Made by a program: the position numbers and the translations under genes | Notes under the pieces: generated by a model | Databases searched by the model: none | The model's input: the letters and a program-made list of their open reading frames with translations, nothing else | What the model was told of the DNA's origin: nothing | Shown: positions 35,943 through 45,546 of the stretch, piece after piece | How the letters are laid out: every line of letters begins with the position of its first letter | Numbering within the stretch: the first letter of the stretch is position 1 | Assembly (NCBI GenBank): GCA_020846635.1 | Contig: JADLDO010000014.1 | Span: 1-64,000 of the forward strand | Direction of reading: 5' to 3' | Origin: Caldilineaceae bacterium | GTDB taxonomy: Bacteria > Chloroflexota > Anaerolineae > Caldilineales > Caldilineaceae | Length of the DNA stretch: 64,000 nt

Positions 35943-38476
35943 GTGATCCGATTCTCGTCAGCCAACCGCCATCCGCTTCAAAAGACGCGCCTGTTTCGCC
36001 TGGTCTAGCTGCCGTACGCCGTTGGTTTGCCGCCAAAGGTTGGCAGCCTTTCCCTTTTCAAGAAGAAGCCTGGGCTGCCTACCGCGCCGGAGCAAATGGC
36101 CTGATCCATGCGCCCACAGGCACAGGCAAGACCTACGCCGCCTGGCTCGGCCCGCTGAGCCGCTGGATCGACGAACATCCCGACCTGGAGCAATGGCCGC
36201 GCGAAGCGCCACCACTCCACATCATTTGGCTAACGCCGCTACGCGCCCTGGCAGGTGATACGACCGAAAACCTACTCAATGCCGTGGTCGAATTGGGGCT
36301 GCCCTGGACCGTAGAGTTACGTACGGGTGACACCTCTTCCAGCGTCAAGCAGCGCCAACGCCACTCGCTGCCTACCGCACTCGTCACAACGCCAGAGAGC
36401 CTCACGATCATGCTCTCCTACCCCGAATCGCGCGCCATCTTCACCAACCTGACGACTGTGGTTATCGATGAATGGCATGAATTGATGGGCAGCAAGCGCG
36501 GCGTCCAAACAGAACTCGCCCTGGCGCGCCTGCGTCGCTGGCATCCCAACCTGCGTATTTGGGGCCTCTCCGCCACGCTCGGCAATCTCGCCACTGCTCT
36601 GAACGTGCTGGCCCCACCCATGCCGGCATCGAGCGAGGGCAGTACGCCCCATGACGCCCGCCTGATCAGCGCCGACCAACACAAGCCCATCCAGATCGAC
36701 ACCCTCATTCCTGAGAACATCGAACACTTCCCCTGGGCGGGTCATCTCGGTCTCAAGCTGCTCCCCCAGGTTGTCGCAGCCATCAATCAGGCCCGCACAA
36801 CGCTTGTCTTTACCAACACGCGCGCCCAAACCGAAATCTGGTTCCAGGAACTCCTAGAGGCCCATCCCGACTTTGCAGGGGAAATTGCGCTGCACCACGG
36901 TTCGCTCCAATATGAATTGCGCCAAGAGATCGAAGCTCGCCTGCGCGATGGTCGTCTGCGCTGCGTAGTCTGTACCTCAAGTCTGGATCTAGGCGTTGAC
37001 TTCACACCCGTTGATCAGGTCATCCAGATCGGCAGTCCCAAAGGAGTCGCGCGCCTGCTGCAACGGGCGGGGCGCAGCGGTCACCAACCGGGCGCAAGCT
37101 CGCGTATCCTTTGCGTGCCGACCCACGCTTTTGAACTCGTGGAATTCGCCGCCGTACGCGAAGCCATCACTAACCGCGAGTTGGAAAGCCGCCAACCGCT
37201 GATCGCGCCGCTGGATGTACTCGTCCAGCATATCGTCACAATGGCGCTGGGCGGCGGCTTTGTGGCGGACGAATTGCTTGCCGAAATCCGCAGCACCTAT
37301 GCCTACCGCACGCTCACGGACACGCAATGGCAGTGGGCGCTTGACTTCGTCACCCACGGTGGCAGCGCGCTGCGCGCCTATGAATATTATCGTAAAGTGA
37401 CGCCCCGTAACGGCATCCACCGTGTCACCTCGCCCGAAATCGCCCGCTTTCACCGCATGTCCATCGGTACGATCACCGCGGATGTGATGCTCACAGTCAA
37501 GTATCTAACCGGCACTTCGCTCGGTTCGGTTGAAGAGTCATTCATCGCCAGGCTGCGCCCAGGCGATCACTTTGTCTTTGCCGGGCGTCTGCTCGAACTG
37601 GTGCGCGTCAAGGACCTGACTGCCTATGTCCGCACAGCCACAGGAAAATCGGATGGCATCGTCCCGCGCTGGAATGGTGGGCGAATGCCCCTCTCCACCC
37701 AGCTAGCCGCAGCCGTTCGCCGCCAGCTAGCCGCCGCTGCGGATGGCGTTTTCAGCCAAGACGAAATGCGTGCGGTTGCGCCCATCCTCGCCATCCAGGC
37801 CAAATGGTCGCGCATCCCTGTACCCGGCGAGTTCCTGATCGAAAAGGTCAAGAGCCGTGATGGCTATCACCTCTTTGCCTTCCCGCTCTATGGCCGCGCC
37901 ATCCATGAAGGTCTTAGCACGCTCCTGGCCTATCGGCTGACCTTAGCCGAACCGCGTACCATCAGTGCCTTTGCCACCGACTATGGCTTTGAGCTGCTTT
38001 CCTCGACTCCGTTTGAATTGAATGAACACGACTGGGAGCAGTTGCTTAGTACCGACCACCTGCTTGAGGATATCCTAACTTGTGTCAACACCACCGAACT
38101 TGCTCGCCGCCAATTTCGTGATATAGCCCGTATCGCAGGTCTCATCTTCTCCGGCTATCCCGGCAGCAAAAAATCTATGCGCCAGCTTCAAACCTCAACA
38201 GGGCTGCTCTATGAAGTCTTTCGTGACTTCGATCCAGGCAACCTGCTCTTGGAGCAGGCCCGCCGCGAAGTGTTGGATCAACAGTTGGATCTGCAACATC
38301 TGCGTGCTGCACTCGTTGAATTAGCGGCGATGCGGCGCGTGATCATCGAGACACCCAGGCTGACCCCCTTTGCCTTTCCCATCTGGGCCGACCGTCTCCG
38401 CACCCAAGTCACCTCCGAAACCTGGACGGATCGCATCCAACGCATGGTTCTGCAACTCGAGAAAGCCGCCCATTAA
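35939..38476 (+). CDS. Ligase-associated DEXH-box (Lhr-like) helicase
   Basis: An 845-residue superfamily 2 helicase. Visible motifs are the Q-like FPFQEEAW, Walker A HAPTGTGKTYAAW (about 57-69), PLRALAGD (Ia), TPESLTIML (Ib), DEWHEL (II), SATLGN (III), and in the second RecA domain TLVFTNTRAQ, LDLGVDF and QRAGRSGH (VI). A winged-helix and Lhr-core C-terminal region follows (to about 845), as in Lhr. It would translocate 3' to 5' on DNA. The ATG overlaps the ligase stop by four bases. The helicase ends nine bases before the next gene, so all four genes form one operon. Confidence 0.93.
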   Translation: MSDPILVSQPPSASKDAPVSPGLAAVRRWFAAKGWQPFPFQEEAWAAYRAGANGLIHAPTGTGKTYAAWLGPLSRWIDEHPDLEQWPREAPPLHIIWLTPLRALAGDTTENLLNAVVELGLPWTVELRTGDTSSSVKQRQRHSLPTALVTTPESLTIMLSYPESRAIFTNLTTVVIDEWHELMGSKRGVQTELALARLRRWHPNLRIWGLSATLGNLATALNVLAPPMPASSEGSTPHDARLISADQHKPIQIDTLIPENIEHFPWAGHLGLKLLPQVVAAINQARTTLVFTNTRAQTEIWFQELLEAHPDFAGEIALHHGSLQYELRQEIEARLRDGRLRCVVCTSSLDLGVDFTPVDQVIQIGSPKGVARLLQRAGRSGHQPGASSRILCVPTHAFELVEFAAVREAITNRELESRQPLIAPLDVLVQHIVTMALGGGFVADELLAEIRSTYAYRTLTDTQWQWALDFVTHGGSALRAYEYYRKVTPRNGIHRVTSPEIARFHRMSIGTITADVMLTVKYLTGTSLGSVEESFIARLRPGDHFVFAGRLLELVRVKDLTAYVRTATGKSDGIVPRWNGGRMPLSTQLAAAVRRQLAAAADGVFSQDEMRAVAPILAIQAKWSRIPVPGEFLIEKVKSRDGYHLFAFPLYGRAIHEGLSTLLAYRLTLAEPRTISAFATDYGFELLSSTPFELNEHDWEQLLSTDHLLEDILTCVNTTELARRQFRDIARIAGLIFSGYPGSKKSMRQLQTSTGLLYEVFRDFDPGNLLLEQARREVLDQQLDLQHLRAALVELAAMRRVIIETPRLTPFAFPIWADRLRTQVTSETWTDRIQRMVLQLEKAAH

Positions 38477-38485
38477 TCCAAGACT

Positions 38486-39196
38486 ATGCCAGCCTCCATC
38501 GACATCACGCTACCCGCCAACAGCACCCTCGCGTCTCTGCGTCTCTATGCCGAGGGCGCAATCTTTTGGCACGAAGGGGCCACGCTCTTCATCACCGATC
38601 CCCACTTCGGCAAGGCCGATTCCTTCCGCCATGCGGGCATCGCCATCCCCACAACCGTTCTCGATCACGACCTCGCTCGCCTCACGCGGCTGCTCGCTGC
38701 CAGTCAGGCTACCCGCCTCATTGTACTGGGCGATTTCTTCCACAACCGTCACAGCCAGAGCGAAAACACGCTAGCCACACTAGAAACCTGGCGCAGCCAG
38801 TACCCCAACCTTGAAATCATACTCGTCCTGGGTAACCACGATCTCCACGCCGGAAATCCCCCTGCCCATCTCAATATCCAGGTTGTCAATGCTCCCTTCA
38901 CACTCGGCCCCTTCCAATGCCATCACCTGCCCCAAACAGAACCAAGTCCACTCGGCTACATTCTCGCCGGTCATCTCCATCCCTACGTCATCCTGCGCGA
39001 TCGCGATGGCACTACGCTGCGCCTGCCCAGCTACATCGTTGGCCCCGACCAAGCAATCCTGCCCGCCTTCGGCAGCTTCACCGGAGGACAATCCTTCGCA
39101 CCCTCTCCCAACGACCGCGTCTTTGTCATCTCTGAAGGTGAAATCGCAGAAGTCCCCACCAGCCGCCAACCTCGCCCCCAATCAGCGCGCCGTTGA
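38486..39196 (+). CDS. pdeM: Ligase-associated metallophosphoesterase (PdeM-like nuclease)
   Basis: This 236-residue calcineurin-like phosphoesterase is the fourth gene of the ligase-associated set. Metal-site motifs are ITDPHFGKADSFRHAG (Asp, His), VLGDFFHN (Asp), LGNHD (Asn, His) and GHLHPYV (His-x-His). Family members of this neighbourhood are annotated as DNA-damage-response endonucleases. The C-terminal GQSFAPSPNDRVFVI also fits. It follows the helicase stop by nine bases. Confidence 0.9.
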   Translation: MPASIDITLPANSTLASLRLYAEGAIFWHEGATLFITDPHFGKADSFRHAGIAIPTTVLDHDLARLTRLLAASQATRLIVLGDFFHNRHSQSENTLATLETWRSQYPNLEIILVLGNHDLHAGNPPAHLNIQVVNAPFTLGPFQCHHLPQTEPSPLGYILAGHLHPYVILRDRDGTTLRLPSYIVGPDQAILPAFGSFTGGQSFAPSPNDRVFVISEGEIAEVPTSRQPRPQSARR

Positions 39197-39346
39197 TCTC
39201 TTCTGCTTTCTCATCTCTCCCTCTGCGCGAGCTTCCCCGCTTGCACAGAACCGCCATCTCTGGGACAATGTCGCCTTGAGATATGTTCAATAGGAAATGG
39301 CAGTTCAGGCGGCGCAACAAACCGTGGAAAGAGGTTCCAAGCGATA

Positions 39347-39733
39347 ATGGCCCAGGAGCGAACCACCCGTCCAGCTCAAGATCAATCGAGCAGCCAGTCA
39401 CAAGAACTCATCATGCAGCGCATCCGCGAATCAATCAATTGGTTGCGCCGTACGCCAACGCCTACCAGCGCGCCCTCCCAACAAAGCGAGCGCAACGTAC
39501 GCGACGCCATCCGCCAACTCTCACGCCAACGGGTCAGCGATCTACTCCGCCAACTACGCGCCGCCCACGGTCTTTCCTATGAACAGGTCCACGACCGTAC
39601 AGGGCTCTCGCAACAATTGCTCTTTGATGTGGAATTCAAAGATCGCCGTCTGGCGCTCGACGAACTACGCCGTTTGGCAAGCTGTTACCAGGTCACGGTA
39701 GATGACCTGCTTGGAATAGACATTGACGTCTAG
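39347..39733 (+). CDS. XRE-type helix-turn-helix regulator
   Basis: A 128-residue protein with a basic, flexible N-terminus (about 55 residues) and a Cro/CI-type helix-turn-helix at about residues 68-122 (LRQLRAAHGLSYEQVHDRTGLS...LALDELRRLASCYQVTVDDLLG). It probably binds DNA as a dimer. It follows the repair operon by 150 bases and precedes a SpoIIE-type phosphatase gene by 31 bases, so it may regulate that unit. A possible promoter TTGCAC-17-GACAAT sits at 39241-39269. AAAGAGG is the nearest ribosome-site match. Confidence 0.8.
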   Translation: MAQERTTRPAQDQSSSQSQELIMQRIRESINWLRRTPTPTSAPSQQSERNVRDAIRQLSRQRVSDLLRQLRAAHGLSYEQVHDRTGLSQQLLFDVEFKDRRLALDELRRLASCYQVTVDDLLGIDIDV

Positions 39734-39744
39734 TATGGGCGCCT

Positions 39745-39778
39745 GATATGAGTAAGTTTGAGATATGAGTAAGCTTGA
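39745..39778 (+). repeat. 17-bp tandem duplication covering the phosphatase start codon
   Basis: GATATGAGTAAGTTTGA (39745-39761) is followed directly by GATATGAGTAAGCTTGA (39762-39778), one mismatch. Each unit carries an ATG. The first ATG (39748) opens a six-codon frame MSKFEI whose TGA overlaps the true ATG (39765) as ATGA. Confidence 0.7.
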
Positions 39779-40478
39779 AATCCAAGTAGCCGTCGAAAAA
39801 ATCAGCAAATATGCCAGCGCCGAAAGCGGTGATACGGTCGAAATCGTCGAACGGCCCCACGGGGGCATCAGCATTGTCGTCGCCGACGGTCAGCGCAGCG
39901 GGCACAGCGCCAAAGCAATCAGCAATCTCGTGGTCAACAAAGCCATTAGCCTCCTGGCAGAGGGTGTGCGCGACGGAGCCGTCGCCAGAGCGACGCATGA
40001 CTATCTCCACGCCCAACGCGGCGGCAAGGTCAGCGCCGAACTTCATATCGTCAGTGTTGACCTGGTCACGCGTACGCTTGTCATCAGCCGCAACGCGCGC
40101 TGCCCGACCCTTCTCCGTCTCGGCGACGAATTCATCTGGCTGGATGAACCGTCGAAAGCGGTCGGAATCTACAGATATACCAAGCCCGCCATCACCGAGC
40201 GTCAACTGGAACCCGACGTCACCCTGGTTGTCTTCACCGATGGTATATGGAGTGCAGGCACTCATACCGCTCCCACCATCGACATTCCGGGGATCTTGGC
40301 CCAGTTTGACCCCCATGGCCGCGCCGAGCCGGCGATTCTTGCCGGATCAATCCTATCCGAGGCGCTTCGCCTCGACCAGGGACGCCCACGGGACGACGCC
40401 ACGGTCCTGGTGCTCAAACTTGTCGCGCTTCCCGTCGATGACGGTATCAGGCGCTTAACCATGCGTTTTCCCATCTAA
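39765..40478 (+). CDS. SpoIIE/PP2C-like serine phosphatase
   Basis: A 237-residue PPM-fold phosphatase. Metal-binding Asp motifs appear as [16 protein letters not shown] (first DG), [11 protein letters not shown] (second) and [13 protein letters not shown] (third), the pattern of SpoIIE and RsbU/RsbX-type enzymes that dephosphorylate anti-sigma antagonists. It lacks a sensor or membrane domain, so it resembles a stand-alone RsbX-like protein. No anti-sigma kinase or STAS protein is in the window, so its substrate is unknown. The gene follows the XRE regulator and is preceded by a tandem-duplicated start region. Confidence 0.82.
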   Translation: MSKLEIQVAVEKISKYASAESGDTVEIVERPHGGISIVVADGQRSGHSAKAISNLVVNKAISLLAEGVRDGAVARATHDYLHAQRGGKVSAELHIVSVDLVTRTLVISRNARCPTLLRLGDEFIWLDEPSKAVGIYRYTKPAITERQLEPDVTLVVFTDGIWSAGTHTAPTIDIPGILAQFDPHGRAEPAILAGSILSEALRLDQGRPRDDATVLVLKLVALPVDDGIRRLTMRFPI

Positions 40479-40496
40479 ATAAGCGAGCCACTGCCT

Positions 40497-41006
40497 ATGC
40501 CAGCTAGCCGTAACAAGCGCAAAGCCCGCAAGGCAGAGGCGCTCCCCGCCGAGGCTCTGCCATCTTTCTCCAGACCGCTGCCGGTCATCAAGGTCGTAGG
40601 CATCAGCGGCAGCGGTAAATCGACCCTGGTGCGCGCCCTACGCGCCGCAGGGTACGAGGCGCGCCCCATCAGCCAGGAACATAGCAGCGTCCCCGACCTG
40701 TGGCGGCAGTTCGGCCCCACAGCCTATCTGATTTATCTAAATGCGAGTCTGGAAGATCAGCAGGCTCGCCGCCAGGATGTCACCTGGTCAGCCGCTGCCC
40801 ATCAAGAGGAAGTACAAAGACTGGCCCATGCTCGTGAACACGCAGATCTGCGTATCGACACAGCAGCCCTGAGCCCCTTAGGCGTTTACGAAGTTGTCAG
40901 ATCCTTTCTCACGCGCAAACGTATTCGTCACGCCGACCACCCTCTCGAACCACTCCCCGCTACAGGTGCGTCCTCAAAAAAGTCGCCGCCGAATCCTGAG
41001 CCATAA
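40497..41006 (+). CDS. Small P-loop NTPase, possible nucleotide or small-molecule kinase
   Basis: A 169-residue protein with a basic N-terminal tail ([10 protein letters not shown]) and a Walker A loop [20 protein letters not shown] at about residues 33-52. [16 protein letters not shown] looks like a kinase strand-helix with the Arg-rich lid. It starts 18 bases after the phosphatase stop and is probably cotranscribed. The last 79 bases overlap the end of the convergent DedA gene, so the C-terminal tail ([15 protein letters not shown]) is probably disordered. I recognise no specific family. Confidence 0.7.
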   Translation: MPASRNKRKARKAEALPAEALPSFSRPLPVIKVVGISGSGKSTLVRALRAAGYEARPISQEHSSVPDLWRQFGPTAYLIYLNASLEDQQARRQDVTWSAAAHQEEVQRLAHAREHADLRIDTAALSPLGVYEVVRSFLTRKRIRHADHPLEPLPATGASSKKSPPNPEP

Positions 41007-41842
41007 GGCCCCCTCTCCTCTTCCGCCAAAGCGACGCAGCGATGTATCTCACCCCGATCTTCGTATCGGTCTTCGTGCCATTCCTCATGCAATTCCGCGG
41101 CGCTCGCAACGGCATTGCCATTCTTCTCCACGTCAGCCTCATCCAGATGGCTCTCGACCAGATGCCGGGAAAAAAGCAGCGAGTCTTCATCTTCTAGGGC
41201 TTGGTGCAGAGGATCAAGCGCTAGTTCCTGGCGGTCGATGCGCTTACGCAGCATCCGCATCAACACAAACGCCACACCGCCCACCAACACCGCCACGCCA
41301 ATGGCATGTAGGCTGTGCTCAAAGTCTTGAATAAACGCAGTGGTGTGATAGCCAACCCAGACGAGCAAGATCGACCACAGGGTTTCCACCACAAAAACGA
41401 TCGGAAACCATTTGCGCCAATGGACGCGTGCCATGCCCGCGGCGACCAGCGTCGGCACAATTAAGCCATAGGCGATCTTGGCAAAGATGATCAATTTGGT
41501 TGCGTGTGCGCGCATCTCACGCTCCAAACGGGCCACATGATGAGGACGCAACCCCAGCCAACGCCCATGATCATAGAGCCACTGCATCTTGCCCATATAG
41601 CCGACCGTGTACCAAAGACAGTCTCCGACAATATTGCCGCACACCGTCGCCACCAAGACCCACTGCCACTCCAGCATCCCCGCCGCAGCCGCAGAAGCGC
41701 CGATCAATGTGCTCAGAGGGCCTTCTGTTGCCACCAAAACGGCCAGCAGAATATAGCTCCAATGCCCTAACTCTGGAAAAATACCAGCTTGCAAACCCAT
41801 AAGCAACTCTCGTAGAGATTCAAACCACTCCCACACAGGCAT
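40928..41842 (-). CDS. DedA/VTT domain membrane protein
   Basis: A 304-residue integral membrane protein of the DedA family (SNARE-associated/VTT fold), whose members act in lipid flipping and envelope homeostasis. Membrane segments surround [21 protein letters not shown], the conserved EGP turn with [33 protein letters not shown] (the G-x3-G-D-x3-Y pattern) and [22 protein letters not shown] long, charged cytoplasmic tail of about 100 residues follows and is unusual in length. I start at 41842, where AGGAAAGG lies a few bases upstream, instead of the ATG at 41869. The end overlaps the convergent P-loop gene by 79 bases. Confidence 0.85.
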   Translation of the reverse strand: MPVWEWFESLRELLMGLQAGIFPELGHWSYILLAVLVATEGPLSTLIGASAAAAGMLEWQWVLVATVCGNIVGDCLWYTVGYMGKMQWLYDHGRWLGLRPHHVARLEREMRAHATKLIIFAKIAYGLIVPTLVAAGMARVHWRKWFPIVFVVETLWSILLVWVGYHTTAFIQDFEHSLHAIGVAVLVGGVAFVLMRMLRKRIDRQELALDPLHQALEDEDSLLFSRHLVESHLDEADVEKNGNAVASAAELHEEWHEDRYEDRGEIHRCVALAEEERGPYGSGFGGDFFEDAPVAGSGSRGWSA

Positions 41843-41983
41843 CGACACCTTTCCTGGGTGTTGCAACATTCTGTAATATTAAGACGTACAGCACTGGAAA
41901 ACGTTTCACAAATAACGCATTGTACCAAATAGTTTTACGCTGAACAACACAAGCTTTTGCAGCGTTGTCTTTCTCGGTACAAT

Positions 41984-42012
41984 TTGACATACGCCAATCA
42001 AGCGCATACGAT
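41984..42012 (+). promoter_or_regulatory. Promoter of the seven-gene carbohydrate cluster
   Basis: Consensus TTGACA (41984-41989), a 17-base spacer and TACGAT (42007-42012) lie about 115 bases before the first start codon at 42128. The leader shows no obvious hairpin. Confidence 0.5.
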
Positions 42013-42127
42013 TACACCCAAATTTACCACACATTCTCCAACCAAGCGCGGATGCGCCAGCCGCTATCAGTTCAGGCACAGTACCGCAGCTTTCAACCAG
42101 GATCCACAAGCTCTGAAAGAGAAGACC

Positions 42128-43147
42128 ATGCGCGTAGGGTTTGTCGGCGCAGGAGCAATTGCCAGAGTTCATGCCACACAATGGCTCAAGTTGCCGGTGA
42201 CGCTCGCCGGTTGCTACGACCGTCATCTCGACCGGGCAGAGGCATTCAGCGCACAATACGGTGGGCAGACTTATGCTTCTCTCGCCGAATTACTCGCCAA
42301 TGTCGATCTCGTCACCATTTGCACCCATACCGACGGTCACAAGGAAGCAGTCATGGCTGCCGCTGCCGCACGCGTTGCCATGATCTGTGAAAAACCGCTG
42401 GCGCGCCATCTGCACGATGCCCAGGAGATGGTCGCGGCCTGTGAAGCCACCAATACACCCCTGTTTGTCGCCCAGGTAGTACGCTTTTTCCCTGCCTATG
42501 CTCGCGCCAAGCAATCCGTCGCTGCTGGTACTATCGGCACTCCAGGGGTCATCCGCACCATGCGCGCCGGCAGCTATCCCGCAGCCGGAGCCACCTTTTC
42601 CAGCCCCTTCTATGGCGACTTTGCCCGCAGCGGTGGCGTAGCTCTCGATCTAGCCATCCATGACATTGACTATCACCGCTGGATCGCCGGCGATGTCGAG
42701 CGGGTATTCGCACGCGGTCTTACCTATCGCGGCTTGCCCAACGCCGACCACGCTTACATTGTTCTACGCTTTCGCTCCGGCGCAGTCGGCCATATCGACG
42801 CCAACTGGGCGCTGCCACCAGGTCTTTTCCGTACTCGTCTGGAGATCGCCGGGGATCAAGGTCTGATCGAGTGGGATTCCTTCCAGCCTGATCCTTTGAT
42901 CGCTGCCTTTCACGATCCAGATCACCCTGGTCAAGCCAATCAGAGCAGCGCCAGCCCGCTCGCCGCACAGGACGATCCCTACTTCGCCCAACTGGCCCAT
43001 GTGCTCGCCTGCCTCGAACAGAAGCAGCCTTTCCTGGTCACGCCGCACGACGCCGTCATGGCGCTTAAAGTCTCGCTCGCCGCGCTCGAATCCATGCGCT
43101 GCGGTCAACCCATTGAGCTTGATTCATTCCAGGAGCCTAGCCCATGA
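42128..43147 (+). CDS. Gfo/Idh/MocA family oxidoreductase 1
   Basis: A 339-residue NAD(P)-dependent sugar or polyol dehydrogenase-like protein. The Rossmann motif VGFVGAGAIARVHA opens the protein, the EKP signature is CEKPLARHLHDA, and the substrate domain holds SGGVALDLAIHDIDYHRW (the D-x3-H active-site pattern). I start at 42128 with AGAGAAG upstream; the long open frame before it is not conserved. It is the first gene of the cluster and overlaps the second by four bases. Its substrate is unknown; three paralogues in one operon suggest successive oxidations or epimerisations of a sugar. Confidence 0.9.
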   Translation: MRVGFVGAGAIARVHATQWLKLPVTLAGCYDRHLDRAEAFSAQYGGQTYASLAELLANVDLVTICTHTDGHKEAVMAAAAARVAMICEKPLARHLHDAQEMVAACEATNTPLFVAQVVRFFPAYARAKQSVAAGTIGTPGVIRTMRAGSYPAAGATFSSPFYGDFARSGGVALDLAIHDIDYHRWIAGDVERVFARGLTYRGLPNADHAYIVLRFRSGAVGHIDANWALPPGLFRTRLEIAGDQGLIEWDSFQPDPLIAAFHDPDHPGQANQSSASPLAAQDDPYFAQLAHVLACLEQKQPFLVTPHDAVMALKVSLAALESMRCGQPIELDSFQEPSP

Positions 43148-44166
43148 GCGCCGAGCAAACAGTGCGGATTGGCATGTTGAGCTTTGCCCACGGTCACGCC
43201 AACAGCTACGCCGCTTCCCTCAAGCAGTTGCCCGGCGTGCAGATCACCGGCATCTACGACGATGATCCAACGCGCGGTCATACCGCAGCGGATCGCTTCA
43301 ACACGACCTTTCACGCCAATGCAGAGACACTCCTAGACGAAAATCTGGATGGCGTCATCATCTGCTCCGAAAACGCCCATCATGCGGCCCTGGTTCATTT
43401 GGCCGCGCCCAAGACTCGCAACATTCTCTGCGAAAAACCGATTGCTACGACGCTGGACGATGCCCGCGCCATGATCGAACGTTGCCAATCCACCGGCACT
43501 CAACTCCAAATCGCCTTCCCGGTGCGCTTCTCCCCCACCATCCAACAGCTAAAAGCCATGTTGGATGATCAGCAGCTAGGCGAAGTTTATGCCGTTAAAT
43601 GTACGAATCATGGTTCCATGCCGGGTGGATGGTTTGCCGATCCCCAACTTGCGGGTGGCGGCGCGGTCATGGATCATACGGTCCATGTCATCGATCTGTT
43701 GCGCTGGTTTTGGAAAACCGAAGTAACAGAGCTATACGCCGAAGTCGGTACAGGTCTATTGCATCCCGACCTTGCCATTGATGACGTGGGGCTCCTCTCC
43801 TTCCAACTCGCCAACGGCATCTATGGCACGCTCGATACCAGTTGGTCGCGCCCCTCCAGCTACCCCACTTGGGGCGATGTCAAGATCGAAGTCGTGGGTG
43901 AAAAAGGGGTTGTCACCGTCGATGCCTTTCGCCAAGCGCTCAGCGTCAGTGCCAACGCATGGGGCAAGACGCGCTGGGTTCCCTGGGGCAGCGACATGGA
44001 CCTCGCTCTCATCGCCGATTTTGTCGAGATGATTCGCACAGGACGCGCCCCTTTCATCTCCGGCGAAGATGGCCTGCGTGCCCTTGAGGTCGCCCACGCC
44101 GCTTATCAATCTGCTGCCAGCCAGCGCCCCATATCGCTTGCGCCTGCCAACGCCAACCCTGTCTAG
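43144..44166 (+). CDS. Gfo/Idh/MocA family oxidoreductase 2
   Basis: A 340-residue paralogue. It has a less canonical N-terminus (IGMLSFAHGHANSYAASLKQ replaces the usual glycine loop), the EKP motif CEKPIATTLDDARAM and the substrate-domain motif GGGAVMDHTVHVIDLLRW. A C-terminal NAD-binding or catalytic role is inferred from the family only; the altered glycine loop may mean different cofactor binding. ATGA overlap with gene 1 and an 11-base gap to galK show tight coupling. Confidence 0.88.
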   Translation: MSAEQTVRIGMLSFAHGHANSYAASLKQLPGVQITGIYDDDPTRGHTAADRFNTTFHANAETLLDENLDGVIICSENAHHAALVHLAAPKTRNILCEKPIATTLDDARAMIERCQSTGTQLQIAFPVRFSPTIQQLKAMLDDQQLGEVYAVKCTNHGSMPGGWFADPQLAGGGAVMDHTVHVIDLLRWFWKTEVTELYAEVGTGLLHPDLAIDDVGLLSFQLANGIYGTLDTSWSRPSSYPTWGDVKIEVVGEKGVVTVDAFRQALSVSANAWGKTRWVPWGSDMDLALIADFVEMIRTGRAPFISGEDGLRALEVAHAAYQSAASQRPISLAPANANPV

Positions 44167-44177
44167 AAGCTTCCTGC

Positions 44178-45524
44178 ATGTCACTCACCTCAACCGCCAC
44201 GCTCACAGACATTCTAGAACCGTGCTATGGCCCCACTGTAGCGCAGCAGATCGCCCGCTACGAGGAGGCATTGACCGATTTCCATGCCCTCTATGGCAGT
44301 GGGCCGGTGCAACTCTTCCGCGCGCCGGGGCGCGTCAACGTGATCGGCGAGCACACCGACTACAACCACGGTTTCGTGCTGCCTGCCGCCCTCGATAAGG
44401 ATGTGGTCATCCTTGCCCGCCCGCGCAGCGACCGCACCCTGCGTGTCGCCAACGTAGAAGACGCCTATGCACCGCTTGAATTTGAGCTTGCGGACGAGAT
44501 TGCGCCCGCGCCCCGCGGCCATTGGAGCAACTATCTGCGCGGCCCCGCCCAAATGCTGGCGCGCCAGGCCGATCTGCCCGGCTGTGACCTGCTCGTCGCC
44601 GGCGCGCCTCCCCACGGCGTGCCTCGCAGTGTAGGGCTCAGTTCTTCCTCAGCCGTTGTCGTCGCCACCGCGGTAACGCTGGCGCACCAGGTTGGCTTGC
44701 CCCACGCCACAGCAGCCTTTGCCCAATCTTGCGCCGATGCCGAGTGGTATGTAGGCACACGCGGCGGCATCATGGATCATTTTGCCGCGCTCCTGACCCG
44801 TCGCGACCATGCCCTGTTTCTCGACTGCCGCGCCAGTCCTGATGGCAGCTACCTCACACGACACATCCCTTTTCCACCAAGCCACCGTCTGCTCGTGGTC
44901 GATTCCGGTGTGCATCATGACAACATTCGCGGCGAATTCAATATGCGCGTGGCTGCCTGTCGCGCCGGAGTCGCCCTCCTGCAAGCCGCCTACCCGCACA
45001 TAACACACCTGCGCGATGTACAGGATGTGCCGTGGTTATCCCTTGCTCCCTATCTGCCCGAAGTCACGACTGCCCGGCAGCTCACGCAAACGGGTATTGA
45101 GTTAGGTGATATTCCGGGGCTTGAGCCGGACGCGCCCCTGCACGTTCTGCGTAATTGTCGCCATGTCTGGCATGAAAACGCGCGCGTACTGCAAACGCTG
45201 GACGCACTTGCCGCAGGTGACACCAGCGCGGTGGGCGCGCTCCTGACCGCAGCCCATCTCAGCGCGCGCGATGACTATGCCATCAGCACCACAGAACTGG
45301 ATTTCTTGGTCAACAGCGCGATTAGCCTGCCTGGGGTCGCCGGGGCACGACTCACTGGGGCCGGTTGGGGCGGCTGCATGCTCATCATGGTCGATGCCGG
45401 CGCAGTCGAAGCGGTGCAAGCACAACTGGGCGCGGCCTATGCCGCCAGGTTCGACCATCCCCCCGCCATGTTCATCTGCCAAGCCGCACCTGGTGCCGCT
45501 TATCTTGGCACATTGAATCAGTGA
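44178..45524 (+). CDS. galK: Galactokinase (GHMP kinase family)
   Basis: A 448-residue GHMP kinase. It carries the galactokinase signature GRVNVIGEHTDYNHGFVLP, the ATP loop VGLSSSSAVVVATAV, and the third motif GARLTGAGWGGCMLIMV near the C-terminus. It would phosphorylate a sugar at C1 using ATP. It is longer than common GalK (about 380-390 residues) by an N-terminal extension of about 35 residues. No galT, galE or mutarotase is nearby, and three oxidoreductases flank it, so its true sugar may not be galactose. It follows gene 2 by 11 bases. Confidence 0.88.
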   Translation: MSLTSTATLTDILEPCYGPTVAQQIARYEEALTDFHALYGSGPVQLFRAPGRVNVIGEHTDYNHGFVLPAALDKDVVILARPRSDRTLRVANVEDAYAPLEFELADEIAPAPRGHWSNYLRGPAQMLARQADLPGCDLLVAGAPPHGVPRSVGLSSSSAVVVATAVTLAHQVGLPHATAAFAQSCADAEWYVGTRGGIMDHFAALLTRRDHALFLDCRASPDGSYLTRHIPFPPSHRLLVVDSGVHHDNIRGEFNMRVAACRAGVALLQAAYPHITHLRDVQDVPWLSLAPYLPEVTTARQLTQTGIELGDIPGLEPDAPLHVLRNCRHVWHENARVLQTLDALAAGDTSAVGALLTAAHLSARDDYAISTTELDFLVNSAISLPGVAGARLTGAGWGGCMLIMVDAGAVEAVQAQLGAAYAARFDHPPAMFICQAAPGAAYLGTLNQ

Positions 45525-45546
45525 CTAGAAACAGGAGACTTTTTCC

